The position numbers and the translations under genes are program-made. A stretch of DNA of 64,000 bases, from assembly GCA_040772005.1 (NCBI GenBank), contig JAXGYZ010000002.1, forward strand, positions 558,001 to 622,000. The letters run 5' to 3'. The stretch's first letter is position 1, and each line of letters begins with the position of its first letter. The notes under the pieces are model-generated. The model was not told where the DNA came from. It did not search any database and saw only the letters and a program-made list of their open reading frames with translations. The DNA comes from MWBF01 sp040772005. GTDB taxonomy: Bacteria; Chloroflexota; Anaerolineae; CG2-30-64-16. Shown here in pieces: positions 25,067-33,525 of the stretch.

Positions 25067-26227
25067 TCATATCCGGCCCCGCACGGCGGCCAGGAGGTGC
25101 GCGGCGCGGGTGCGCCAGCCGGCGCGGCCGTAGCGCGCGGCCAGCCACGCATCCTCCGGCCAGAGCGCGCGGGCGAGCAGCCGCGCAGCATCGCGGGGCC
25201 GGTCCGCGAGCAATAACTGGTAGATGAAGCGGGCCGGGCCGCCCGTGATATCCCGGCCCGCGAGCACGGAGGCGGGCGTGACGAAGCGCGCGAGCAGGCG
25301 GCGGCGTAAGCGGGAGGGCTGTAAGGCTGTCAGCGCGGCAGCGGCCCCCGGCAACCCCAGCAGCGCGTCAGCCAGGCTCAACACCTGCCAGACCGCAGTG
25401 CGCACCCGCCAGGCGCGCGCCCGCCGGCTGACCGCGGCCCAATCCAGCGGGCGGCTGCGCGCCACGAGACAGACGTCCAGCAGGCCGCGCACGCCCGGAT
25501 AGGCCATCTGGTGATTCACGGCCAGGTGGACGGCCAGTTGGATGACCGCGTCCTCGGGCGCGAGGGTAGCTGCGCGGCGGCCGGCGACCGTCACGGGCTC
25601 GGCGCGGCCCGCGACGCCGGCACTGTCCACCGCGGCGGTGCGATGGAGCCATTCGCCCGCAAAGACGCCGTAGTGCAGCTCGACCAGTCCTTGGCCGGGC
25701 TGCGCGCCGGCGAGTTGAATCTCGCCCTCCCGGTCCGCCTGCAGCTCGACGGGCCGCGTATCCTTGACGTGGCGGCGGTAGCCCGCGGCCTGGAGCGCGA
25801 CGACCGCCGCGGGCATCTCCGCGGCGGCCAGCCAGAGGTCGAGGTCGCCCATCGGGCGACAGGCCGGGTCAGGGTACACGAGATGGGCGAGGGCCGCGCC
25901 CTTGAACAGGATGGGGATGATGCCCGCGGCGACCAGCGCATTGAGCACCGCGGCCAGCTCGCGCGTGTGAAGCTCGGCATCGGCTGCCGCGCGGTAGTAG
26001 GCCGCGGCCAGCGGCTGCGCGAGGGCCGGCGGCAGGCGGTCGAACGCGCCGGCCCGGCGGAGGCGATGGCAGGCGTACGCGGCGAGGCCCTGGCCGATCA
26101 GCCAGTCCGCCCATGAGGGGGCGGGCCGGCCGGCGGCCCACTCCGCCAGCGCTTCATCGTCTGCCAGGGCGTGCAGGAACGTCGTTGCGTCGGGGGGCAC
26201 GGCGGCGGACGGCTGCCAGACGGGCAT
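25067..26227 (-). CDS. Nucleotidyltransferase-fold protein (NTP_transf_5-like)
   Basis: 386 residues; ATG at 26227, three bases after the WbpM-like stop, so it is the last gene of the polysaccharide operon. The diagnostic block is IPILFKGAALAHLVYPD followed by RPMGDLDLW: K109-G110 and the metal-binding pair D128/D130 of a minimal nucleotidyltransferase. The all-helical C-terminal half (about 200-380) is Ala/Arg-rich. Related proteins sit in polysaccharide and peptide-modification loci. The substrate is unknown and the fold assignment rests on these motifs. Confidence 0.75.
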   Translation of the reverse strand: MPVWQPSAAVPPDATTFLHALADDEALAEWAAGRPAPSWADWLIGQGLAAYACHRLRRAGAFDRLPPALAQPLAAAYYRAAADAELHTRELAAVLNALVAAGIIPILFKGAALAHLVYPDPACRPMGDLDLWLAAAEMPAAVVALQAAGYRRHVKDTRPVELQADREGEIQLAGAQPGQGLVELHYGVFAGEWLHRTAAVDSAGVAGRAEPVTVAGRRAATLAPEDAVIQLAVHLAVNHQMAYPGVRGLLDVCLVARSRPLDWAAVSRRARAWRVRTAVWQVLSLADALLGLPGAAAALTALQPSRLRRRLLARFVTPASVLAGRDITGGPARFIYQLLLADRPRDAARLLARALWPEDAWLAARYGRAGWRTRAAHLLAAVRGRI

Positions 26228-26230
26228 CGG

Positions 26231-28195
26231 TCAGCCTGCTGCAGGGGGCGTGTGCTGGGGAGGTGCACCGTCGTGCTGATAGGCGGGCACGAGGATGCGG
26301 AAGGAGGCCTCGAGTGCGGCCGTGTCGCCGCGATAGGCGGCCTCGATCAGCCGCGCGACCTCCGGCTCCAGGAGGTCCTGCCGGCCGTTCTGCGCGACGA
26401 AAATCTTCTCGTGCCGGGTACGGCCATACTCCTCATCGGCTGCGAACAGCTCCTCGAACAGCTTCTCGCCGGGGCGCAGGCCCGTGAAGCGAATCTCGAT
26501 GTCGTGCTCCGGCTCCAGGCCCGACAGCCGGATCAGGTCGCGCGCCAGGTCGACGATGCGGACGGGCTGGCCCATGTCGAGCACGAAGACCTCGCCGCCG
26601 TGGCCGAGCGCCGCGGCCTGGAGCACGAGCTGGACCGCCTCGGGGATGGTCATGAAGTAGCGGCGCACGTCGGGGTGCGTCACGGTGACGGGCCCGCCCG
26701 CGGCAATCTGGCGCTGGAAGAAGGGCACGACACTGCCGCGACTGCCGAGCACGTTGCCGAAGCGCACGGCGACGTAGCTGCAGCCGGTCTGCCGCGCGGC
26801 GGCCTCGACGAGCAGCTCCGCGATCCGCTTCGTGACGCCCATGACGTTGGTCGGGTTGACGGCCTTATCGGTGGAGATGAGGACGAAGCGCTCGACCCCG
26901 GCAGCAATGCTGGCCTCGACCACGCGCTGCGTGCCCAAGATGTTGTTGAGCACCGCGTCGACCGCGTTGTCTTCCATCAGCGGGACATGCTTGTGCGCGG
27001 CCGCATGGAAGACGATCTCGGGACGGTGCTCCGCAAAGACCGCGGCCAGGCGTTCGGGGAAGCGGATGTCGGCGATCACGGGTTGCAGATGCGATTGAAG
27101 ATTGAAGATTGAAGATTGGAGGTCTGCGGGGTTCGTCTTCAATCTGGAATCTTCAATCTTCAATTCGTTATGGATGTCGAAGATGCTGTTTTCGCCGTGG
27201 CCGAGGAGGATGAGGCTGGCGGGGCTGCAGCGGAGAATCTGGCGGCAGAGCTCGGAGCCGATGGAGCCGCCCGCGCCGGTGACGAGGACGCGCTTGCCGC
27301 GGAGCAGCGCGGCCACCTGGGCCGTGTCGGTCTGGATGGGGGCGCGGCGCAGGAGGTCCTCGATCTGGACATCGCGCAGTTGCTGGAGGCGGACGGCGCC
27401 GCCCAGCAGCTCGTAGATGCCCGGCACGGTGCGGGCGCGCACGCCCGCGGCCTCGCAGATCTCCACGATATCGCGGATGGCCGCGCCGGGTGCGCTTGGC
27501 ATGGCGATGATGACCTGCTCGATATGGTGTTCGCGGGCCAGGTCGGGGATGCGCTCGCGGCCGCCCAGGACGCGCACGCGCTGGAGCAGCATTCCGTGTT
27601 TGAGCGGGTCGTCGTCCACGAACCCGAGGGGCACCAGGCCGGTCTGCGGGTTCTGGCGCAGCTCCCGCAGCACCATTGCGCCCGCCTCGCCCGCACCGGC
27701 TATGAGGACATGCTGGAGCGGGCCGCCGGGAGCGCCGGCCTTGCGCGCGCGCTGTGCACCGAGCGCCCCGGCGCGCAGCGCGAAGCGTGACCCGGCAATG
27801 ACCGCGAAGGTCACGAGCACGTCGATCAATGGGATGGAGCGCGGGACGCCGGGGGAGAGCAGCGCAGGGAAAATCGCCTGCGTGCCGAGGAAGAGCGCCC
27901 CCTGGGCCAGCGCACCGAGTGCCGCAGACCAGACGAGCAGCATCATCTCGTCCGGCCCCGCGTACTGCCAGTAGCGCGTGTAGAGGCCGAGCACGCTGAA
28001 GATGGGTATCTTGATGAATGGGGCCGCGATTACAAAGATCAACATCGTCCGCACGTAAGGCTGGAGCTGCGCGGTGTCCAGGCGCAGGGCGAACGCGAGC
28101 ACCGCAGCCATCGGCACGAGCAGCATATCAGCTGCCAGCAGGTGCCGGTTGCGCACGCGCAGCAGGAGCTGCGTAAGGCCATATGAGTGTGTCAT
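26231..28195 (-). CDS. WbpM/CapD-type membrane NDP-sugar dehydratase/epimerase
   Basis: 654 residues; ATG 28195 overlaps the previous stop by four bases (ATGA), which fixes the start. Four transmembrane helices lie within ~20-130, then a CoA-binding-like Rossmann domain (about 140-285, VLIAGAGEAGAMV), then an extended SDR domain (about 330-640). The SDR has VTGAGGSIGSELCRQI, FHAAAHKHVPLMEDNAVDA, STDKAVNPTNVMGVTKR (catalytic Thr-Asp-Lys with Met in place of Tyr) and RFGNVLGSRGSV. The family makes UDP-4-keto-6-deoxy-HexNAc for QuiNAc, FucNAc or bacillosamine. A ~25-residue in-frame insertion at about 342-368 is encoded by a palindromic repeat (27094-27164). It falls in the loop between NSIFDIHNEL and the VIADIRF strand. 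Confidence 0.9.
   Translation of the reverse strand: MTHSYGLTQLLLRVRNRHLLAADMLLVPMAAVLAFALRLDTAQLQPYVRTMLIFVIAAPFIKIPIFSVLGLYTRYWQYAGPDEMMLLVWSAALGALAQGALFLGTQAIFPALLSPGVPRSIPLIDVLVTFAVIAGSRFALRAGALGAQRARKAGAPGGPLQHVLIAGAGEAGAMVLRELRQNPQTGLVPLGFVDDDPLKHGMLLQRVRVLGGRERIPDLAREHHIEQVIIAMPSAPGAAIRDIVEICEAAGVRARTVPGIYELLGGAVRLQQLRDVQIEDLLRRAPIQTDTAQVAALLRGKRVLVTGAGGSIGSELCRQILRCSPASLILLGHGENSIFDIHNELKIEDSRLKTNPADLQSSIFNLQSHLQPVIADIRFPERLAAVFAEHRPEIVFHAAAHKHVPLMEDNAVDAVLNNILGTQRVVEASIAAGVERFVLISTDKAVNPTNVMGVTKRIAELLVEAAARQTGCSYVAVRFGNVLGSRGSVVPFFQRQIAAGGPVTVTHPDVRRYFMTIPEAVQLVLQAAALGHGGEVFVLDMGQPVRIVDLARDLIRLSGLEPEHDIEIRFTGLRPGEKLFEELFAADEEYGRTRHEKIFVAQNGRQDLLEPEVARLIEAAYRGDTAALEASFRILVPAYQHDGAPPQHTPPAAG
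27094..27164. repeat. Word-repeat palindrome inserted in the WbpM-like coding sequence
   Basis: Perfect 17-bp arms ATTGAAGATTGAAGATT (27094-27110) and complement (27148-27164) with a 37-nt loop. It is the same family as the spacer palindrome at 22984-23079. It is read through in frame as KIEDSRLK...SSIFNLQS without a stop. Confidence 0.9.
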
Positions 28196-29271
28196 GGATT
28201 GGATATGCCTTTTGTCGGGCCGCGCTGCTGCTCGTGAGAGCGAACAAAGTACCAGAGACTGAATGCCGCTACTGGGATCACGATTGCGATTGATAGAGAT
28301 ACTCCTGGCACAGACTGTACCCATGCAACAGCCAGCACTCCACCAAGAGCAGCAAGGGATGCGTAGAGTATTGTGACGCTCTTGTGTGAATGGTCGAGGA
28401 TTATCAGGCGCTGGTATAGATGTGATCGGTGTGCTGCAAAGACATTCTCATGGCGCACAAGTCTTCGCAGAAATGTGAAACTCGCATCGAAAACGAATGG
28501 CCATACAGCCAGTAGGCCTACTAGTGCCATTCGATGATCTTGTTGGTGTGCGGCAATTGTCAGTGTTGCGAGGACCGATCCAATGAAAGCACTGCCCACG
28601 TCGCCCATGAAAATGCGGGCTGGGGGCCAGTTGTCAGCAAGGAAAGCCGCACTTGCTCCGGCCAATACCAACCCTGTCAATCCGACACCCGTTAATCCGC
28701 TGGTGAACCCTACCACTGCCCAGGTGATTCCAGCGATAACGGCTTGGCTTCCCGCAATGCCGTCAATCCCGTCCATAAAGTTATAGGCATTGGTCAAGCC
28801 GACTAACCACATAAGTGTCAACGGCACACCCATCCATGCAAGGTGGATCTCTCCAATCAGAGGAAGCGTGATCAAATCCCAGTAGTCGACGCCGAGCATT
28901 ATCGTAAGGGCGGCTAGAATGTGAGCAATCAGTCGGACTAAATTAGGTAGTGAACGAAGGTCGTCTATCAAGCTCACCAAGGCGACGAGAGTCCATGCGG
29001 CCGTGACTAGCAGTAGAGCAGTCCAGTAGGCTGAGGCGAAGGCGACGTTGGCGGATACAGTCAGAGCAATTGTAACAACTACAATGGCGAGACCTCCACC
29101 GCGCGGGATTGGTCGGCTATGGGAACTGCGTTCGTTTGGGATATCCAGGATCATATGATCCTCTGCAAATTGCCTGATCGCACGCACGCCCAGCCGCGAC
29201 AGCAGGTAAGCACATGCGGCTATGATGCCGAGGGCCAGTGGGGCGATTTGAGGGGTCTCTTCACTCAGCAC
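28192..29271 (-). CDS. WecA/MraY-type polyprenyl-phosphate sugar-1-phosphate transferase
   Basis: 359 residues if it starts at GTG 29271, which overlaps the upstream epimerase stop by 11 bases. The frame is open to 29379, but those codons lie inside the epimerase gene. About ten transmembrane helices. Family motifs: SLIDDLRSL, NAYNFMDGIDGIAG, IFMGDVGSAFIG and HRSHLYQRL (the HxxH-like cytoplasmic loop). It starts glycan assembly by moving a HexNAc-1-phosphate to undecaprenyl phosphate. Together with the WbpM-like protein it probably sets the first sugar of the repeat unit. G+C is clearly lower than in the downstream gene. Confidence 0.88.
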   Translation of the reverse strand: MLSEETPQIAPLALGIIAACAYLLSRLGVRAIRQFAEDHMILDIPNERSSHSRPIPRGGGLAIVVVTIALTVSANVAFASAYWTALLLVTAAWTLVALVSLIDDLRSLPNLVRLIAHILAALTIMLGVDYWDLITLPLIGEIHLAWMGVPLTLMWLVGLTNAYNFMDGIDGIAGSQAVIAGITWAVVGFTSGLTGVGLTGLVLAGASAAFLADNWPPARIFMGDVGSAFIGSVLATLTIAAHQQDHRMALVGLLAVWPFVFDASFTFLRRLVRHENVFAAHRSHLYQRLIILDHSHKSVTILYASLAALGGVLAVAWVQSVPGVSLSIAIVIPVAAFSLWYFVRSHEQQRGPTKGISNP

Positions 29272-30274
29272 TTGGGAGAACCCCGGAACGGCGCATTTCT
29301 GCGATGGTATCTTGCCAACCGAAAGATAAGTTATAGGCAGGCATGAAGTTGAGCTCCTGCATGATCTTTGACCCGTCAACTGCTACGTTTTCAAGATACC
29401 TTTGCAGCATAGTACTGCTGACAGGCAACGGGTGTTTGATGATGCGTGAGAAGCCATCCGCAATCCGAAGCCCAAGCCGAATAGGCGCGACAGGCAACGC
29501 AATGTGCGGCGGTGGACGGCCTAGCCCATCGCAGATCGCTTCGATGATCTCGTGCAGCGAGTGGGTCTCGCCATCCGTCACATTATATATCTGCCCTGCT
29601 GCGCGAGGATGCTCGATGGCCGCCTGCACCGCGTTCGCCATGTCTTTATCGTAAATCAGCGTGCGCCGATTCCCACCGCTACCGATGGGCACAAAGCGCC
29701 TTTGCGATAGTGCGTACACGAGTCGGCTATAGTTGCCTTTGACGCGGCTGCCATACACTGACGCAAGCCGGAGCACCACACCTAGCGGACCACCGTCCGG
29801 GCCTGCTGCAGATAACACGATGCGTTCGGCGGCGAACTTCGTTTTTGCATAGTACGTATCTGGCATGACCGATGATGACTCGTTAAGGAGGCCACCCATT
29901 CCAGCACCGTAGACGGCGATCGTGCTCAGGAAGACCAATCGCCGTACGCCAGCGCACCGGGCAGCTTCCACAACGGTGGCCGTCCCTTGCACGTTGACCC
30001 GCTCATACTCGGCATATAGATGCTGCGCTGGATTGCTGATGTGAAGAAGAGCGGCCATATGAACAACATGAGTTACGTCTCGCATGGCCGCATCAATGAG
30101 ATACTGGTCACAGATATCCCCAGTTAACCAGTCGTTGAGTTTTGCCTTAAGGGCTGCGGGTGGTTCCTGCAAGGCTAAACCACGGACGCGGTAGCCACTG
30201 GCGGCCAACTGATTGACAACCGTGGGTCCCAACGCGCCGGTGGCACCGGTAACAAGGATCAGCCGCTCATCCAT
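29261..30274 (-). CDS. NAD-dependent sugar epimerase/dehydratase (extended SDR)
   Basis: 337 residues; ATG 30274 overlaps the preceding glycosyltransferase stop by eight bases. NAD-binding motif VTGATGALGPTVV at the start, active site YYAKTKFAAE (YxxxK), LRLASVYGSR, and a substrate-side NRRTLIYDKDMANAV block. In O-antigen loci such enzymes (for example the WbpK/FnlC type next to WecA/WbpM) reduce or epimerise the 4-keto sugar made by WbpM-like dehydratases. The exact sugar is not decidable. Confidence 0.85.
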   Translation of the reverse strand: MDERLILVTGATGALGPTVVNQLAASGYRVRGLALQEPPAALKAKLNDWLTGDICDQYLIDAAMRDVTHVVHMAALLHISNPAQHLYAEYERVNVQGTATVVEAARCAGVRRLVFLSTIAVYGAGMGGLLNESSSVMPDTYYAKTKFAAERIVLSAAGPDGGPLGVVLRLASVYGSRVKGNYSRLVYALSQRRFVPIGSGGNRRTLIYDKDMANAVQAAIEHPRAAGQIYNVTDGETHSLHEIIEAICDGLGRPPPHIALPVAPIRLGLRIADGFSRIIKHPLPVSSTMLQRYLENVAVDGSKIMQELNFMPAYNLSFGWQDTIAEMRRSGVLPSAE

Positions 30275-31532
30275 GATTGTCCGGTGAAGCGTTCGTTACT
30301 TCTGCAATCACCCGATCATACGCCCCGATCACCGCGCTCTTGCTGTAGCGTTCTACAACCCATTTGCGCGCGTTTGCACTCATCGTCCGGGCCAAGTCCG
30401 GTGAATCATGTAAGCGTCGAATCGCTGCGATCATCTGGGGGGCAGACTCTGGCTCTACGACGATTCCGCTATTTGAGCTAAGAAGTAGCTCCGCTGTCTC
30501 CGTTCCAGGTTCGCAAGCCGCTACAATCGGCCGTCCAGCCGCCATCGCGGTGTAAATTTTGGAGGGAACTGTGTCATACGAAAAACCCGATTGCATGGGA
30601 GAAACACAGATATCGGCTGTCGCATAGGTCTCTGGGATGCGGTTATAGGGCTGGAAGGGCAGTAATCGAATGTTGTTGAGCCCAGAAGCAGCGATCGCGT
30701 GTTCGAGCTTTGGCCTTGCTGCGCCGTCGCCAATAATCAACACGACAATATCGGTATCCATCGCAAGTGCGTGTGCAACATCGACCAGTATCTCCAAACC
30801 TTGCGAAAGCCCGATATTGCCAGCGTAAAACACGACAAACTTGTCCTCCAGTCCGAATTCCTTAGCAAAGCTATTGTCTTTTGGCGTGGGGGATAGCCAA
30901 TCGGTATCAACAAAGTTCGGTGTGAAGTGCAACTTGCTGTCCGGTACCCCGCGTGATACCAGGCTGCGGTTGAAGCTTTGAGCAATGGAGGTAATCGCAG
31001 CAGAATGATTGTACACAAACCGTTCGATAGCGTAAGCGAGCGCGATCAGAGCCTTGTTCTTTAGCAACCCCATGCGAATAGGTGCGTCTGGCCACAACTC
31101 CCGAACATCATAGATCATCTGGCCCCGCAGAAACACCTTCAATAAGAATCCATTGAGACCTAAGGTAATCGGCGGAGAAGGAACAAAAATGATATCCTGC
31201 CGCCCCAGTCTGGTCAATCCCACCACTAGAGTCAACACCTGAAACCACAGGTAGTCGAGTGCCCGACGCCAAATGCGTTGTCGCTTGAGCGGCATATACA
31301 CGCGTACGACCTGCACACCTTTCTCGCTCGTTTCCGTATAGAGGGTGGGAAGTCGGCGGCGATAGATCGGGTTCTTGAGCACCTCGGGTGAGGGATTGTA
31401 GTGCGGCATCGAAGTCAGCACCGTGACCGTATGCCCGCGTTCCTGCAGACCGTGAGCCAGGTCAGTCATCAAGTTCGCAGTGGAAACCGTGTCCGGTCCG
31501 AAGACCAGGGAAAGCATCAGGACCCGGCTCAT
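30267..31532 (-). CDS. GT4 family glycosyltransferase (WbuB-like)
   Basis: 421 residues from ATG 31532, which overlaps the upstream stop (ATGA) and has GAGG six bases before it; longer in-frame starts would lie inside the previous gene. GT-B fold: N-terminal LSLVFGPDTVSTANLMTDLA, the PSPPITLG loop and YDVRELWPDAPIRMG typical of WbuB/WcaI, then VVFYAGNIGLSQGLE, a PFQPYNRIPETYATADI block, and the E-x(7)-E-like region near PGTETAELL. Adds a sugar to the lipid-linked unit on the cytoplasmic face. Donor unknown. Confidence 0.88.
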   Translation of the reverse strand: MSRVLMLSLVFGPDTVSTANLMTDLAHGLQERGHTVTVLTSMPHYNPSPEVLKNPIYRRRLPTLYTETSEKGVQVVRVYMPLKRQRIWRRALDYLWFQVLTLVVGLTRLGRQDIIFVPSPPITLGLNGFLLKVFLRGQMIYDVRELWPDAPIRMGLLKNKALIALAYAIERFVYNHSAAITSIAQSFNRSLVSRGVPDSKLHFTPNFVDTDWLSPTPKDNSFAKEFGLEDKFVVFYAGNIGLSQGLEILVDVAHALAMDTDIVVLIIGDGAARPKLEHAIAASGLNNIRLLPFQPYNRIPETYATADICVSPMQSGFSYDTVPSKIYTAMAAGRPIVAACEPGTETAELLLSSNSGIVVEPESAPQMIAAIRRLHDSPDLARTMSANARKWVVERYSKSAVIGAYDRVIAEVTNASPDNHG

Positions 31533-32392
31533 TTGGAACCTCGCCCCTTGCGCAGCTCGAAGTAGCAGGCGTCCACATAGAATCTGAACCACAGGCCGTG
31601 CAGACCATGATAAATCAAGCCTTCGGGACCATCCAGGAAACCGCCTCGCACGATATAGCGGATGAGAAAGTAAAGCACTGCGCGCAGGAAGAGCGGACCG
31701 CGTTCATATACGGATGCCCTGAGCCAGCGGCGGCGCTGAATCGGTGAGCCCATCAGCTTGGCTTCAAGGAGTCCATTGCCTGTTTCGCCTGCCCGTTTCA
31801 GAAGATGCTGGGCTTCCATCTGCGCCCAGCGGTTGTGTCGGGCTGTCCAGGACGAGAGCGACGTAGCCGTGACTTCGATCAGGTCGGCTTCGAGCTGTTC
31901 CACTTTGCCGTGGACGAGAAAGTGTTGGTCGTATTCCCGTTCTTCGCAGCGCCCCGCACTGCGTTGAAAGATGCGGCAATGATAAGTAGGATAAATGCCG
32001 CCATGAAGCATGTAGCGGCCGAGGAACTCGATGCGACGGCGGATGAGCAGCCCTGCAACCGACGCATATGACGGATCGCTGAAGAAATGTGTAAGCGCCG
32101 AGACCAACTCCGGAGTCGCTCGTTCATCCGCGTCAACATGAAATACCCAGTCGAAGCTTAACGGAAGGTGTTCCTGCGCCCAGTTGCGCTGTCGCGAGTA
32201 ATTCTCGAAGGGGTGAGATACGATCTTGTCGGTAAAGCTCCTAGCAATGCTGAGAGTTGCATCGGTGCTGCCGGAATCGACGACGAACATCTCGCCGGCC
32301 CAGCCTGCCAACGATTGCAGACAGGCCTGGATGTTAGATTCCTCGTTGAGGGTCAGGACGATGACGGAGATGGGCAGTGTATTTGCGTTCAT
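31529..32392 (-). CDS. GT2 family glycosyltransferase (WaaE/KdtX-like)
   Basis: 287 residues; ATG 32392 directly abuts the stop of the upstream gene. GT-A fold: ISVIVLTLNEESNIQACLQS, VVDSGSTDATLSIA, and FHVDADERATPEL (D-x-D metal site). RQRNWAQEHL is typical of the WaaE beta-1,4-glucosyltransferase group. The C-terminal third is basic and aromatic and may sit at the membrane. It is part of a tightly overlapping operon. Confidence 0.88.
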   Translation of the reverse strand: MNANTLPISVIVLTLNEESNIQACLQSLAGWAGEMFVVDSGSTDATLSIARSFTDKIVSHPFENYSRQRNWAQEHLPLSFDWVFHVDADERATPELVSALTHFFSDPSYASVAGLLIRRRIEFLGRYMLHGGIYPTYHCRIFQRSAGRCEEREYDQHFLVHGKVEQLEADLIEVTATSLSSWTARHNRWAQMEAQHLLKRAGETGNGLLEAKLMGSPIQRRRWLRASVYERGPLFLRAVLYFLIRYIVRGGFLDGPEGLIYHGLHGLWFRFYVDACYFELRKGRGSK

Positions 32393-33520
32393 CTATGGTC
32401 TGATGATTTCTCCGTACGCTTCGATGGTCTGCATCGCGGTCTTACGCCACGAAAACCGGCCGACATGCTCTCGCCCACGCTGCCGCAACTCCATTTGGAG
32501 CGCCTCGCTATTAGCAACGGACGCGATCTTAGCGGTCATATCATCGATCGAGAAAGGATCGAAAAAGACAGCGGCATCACCGCCGACTTCAGGCAACGAT
32601 GCCACGTTGGAGCAGAGCACCGGGACATCGGCCGCCATAGCTTCAAGCACCGGCAATCCAAACCCTTCGTAAGTCGACGCAACGATAAAGGCAGCTGCAT
32701 GGTGCAATAACACCTGCAAAGTGCGATCCTCAAGGTAGCCAGTCAGGATCAAGCTTCCAGCTTCAAGGCCTGCCGTGTAGGCAGCAATGTCATCCGGGGT
32801 CAGGCGTCCCACGATCACCAATTGCTGCCTGACGTTGTGCTGTTCGTGCGCCTGCCGAAAGGCTTGAATCAGTGCAGGGATGTTCTTGTTGGGGCCGAGA
32901 TTGCCGAACGCCATCAGATAGGGTTGTCTGATGCCGAAACGTTCAAGCTCAGCCTTCATCTCCTCGCGGGACATTTGCAGCGGCGGGCGCTTGCGGGCTG
33001 CATCCTCAATCACTACGACGCGGTCAGCCCGGATGTTTGGATAGGCATCCAGGATTTGCCTCTTTGAGAAGTGTGATGGAGTAATGATGCGGTCGGAGCG
33101 TGAAGCAGATTGATGAACAAAGAAGGCCAAGGCTGCGCGTTTCCTGGCGGGCATCTGTGCGCCGAAGGCCTGGTAGTTCAGATCGTGAATCGTGACTATA
33201 GACGGGATGGGCAAGCAAAGGGGAGCTACATAGCCGAGAGAATGCAGCAGACTTAGTCTGTACGGTCGAACAAGAAAGGGCAGATAGAGCTGTTCAAAAA
33301 TGTAGCGGCGAACCCGATGCACTGCCGATATGGGGCACACAATTCGGTGGAAATTGGGTTTAGCGGGCAGAGGCCACTCTCGCGATTCGCGATTGACAAA
33401 GACAAAGAATTCACATCGCTCGCCGGTTTCAGCGAACCCATCAAGCAAGCCGGCGGCATATGTCTCGGTTCCGCCGACAATACCTGGCAAAAGATAGGCC
33501 AGATTCAGGCCGATCCGCAT
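32393..33520 (-). CDS. GT4 family glycosyltransferase
   Basis: 375 residues from ATG 33520, five bases after the polymerase-like gene's stop; an open frame extends to 33676 but overlaps that gene. GT-B fold with the GGTETYAAGLLDGF donor-side opening and SIVTIHDLNY. The C-terminal half has FGNLGPNKNIPALIQAF, LILTGYLEDRTLQVLLHHA and the retaining E-x(7)-E block STYEGFGLPVLEAMA. Mannosyl- or rhamnosyltransferase-type; donor and acceptor not assignable. Confidence 0.88.
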   Translation of the reverse strand: MRIGLNLAYLLPGIVGGTETYAAGLLDGFAETGERCEFFVFVNRESREWPLPAKPNFHRIVCPISAVHRVRRYIFEQLYLPFLVRPYRLSLLHSLGYVAPLCLPIPSIVTIHDLNYQAFGAQMPARKRAALAFFVHQSASRSDRIITPSHFSKRQILDAYPNIRADRVVVIEDAARKRPPLQMSREEMKAELERFGIRQPYLMAFGNLGPNKNIPALIQAFRQAHEQHNVRQQLVIVGRLTPDDIAAYTAGLEAGSLILTGYLEDRTLQVLLHHAAAFIVASTYEGFGLPVLEAMAADVPVLCSNVASLPEVGGDAAVFFDPFSIDDMTAKIASVANSEALQMELRQRGREHVGRFSWRKTAMQTIEAYGEIIRP

Positions 33521-33525
33521 ATCTG

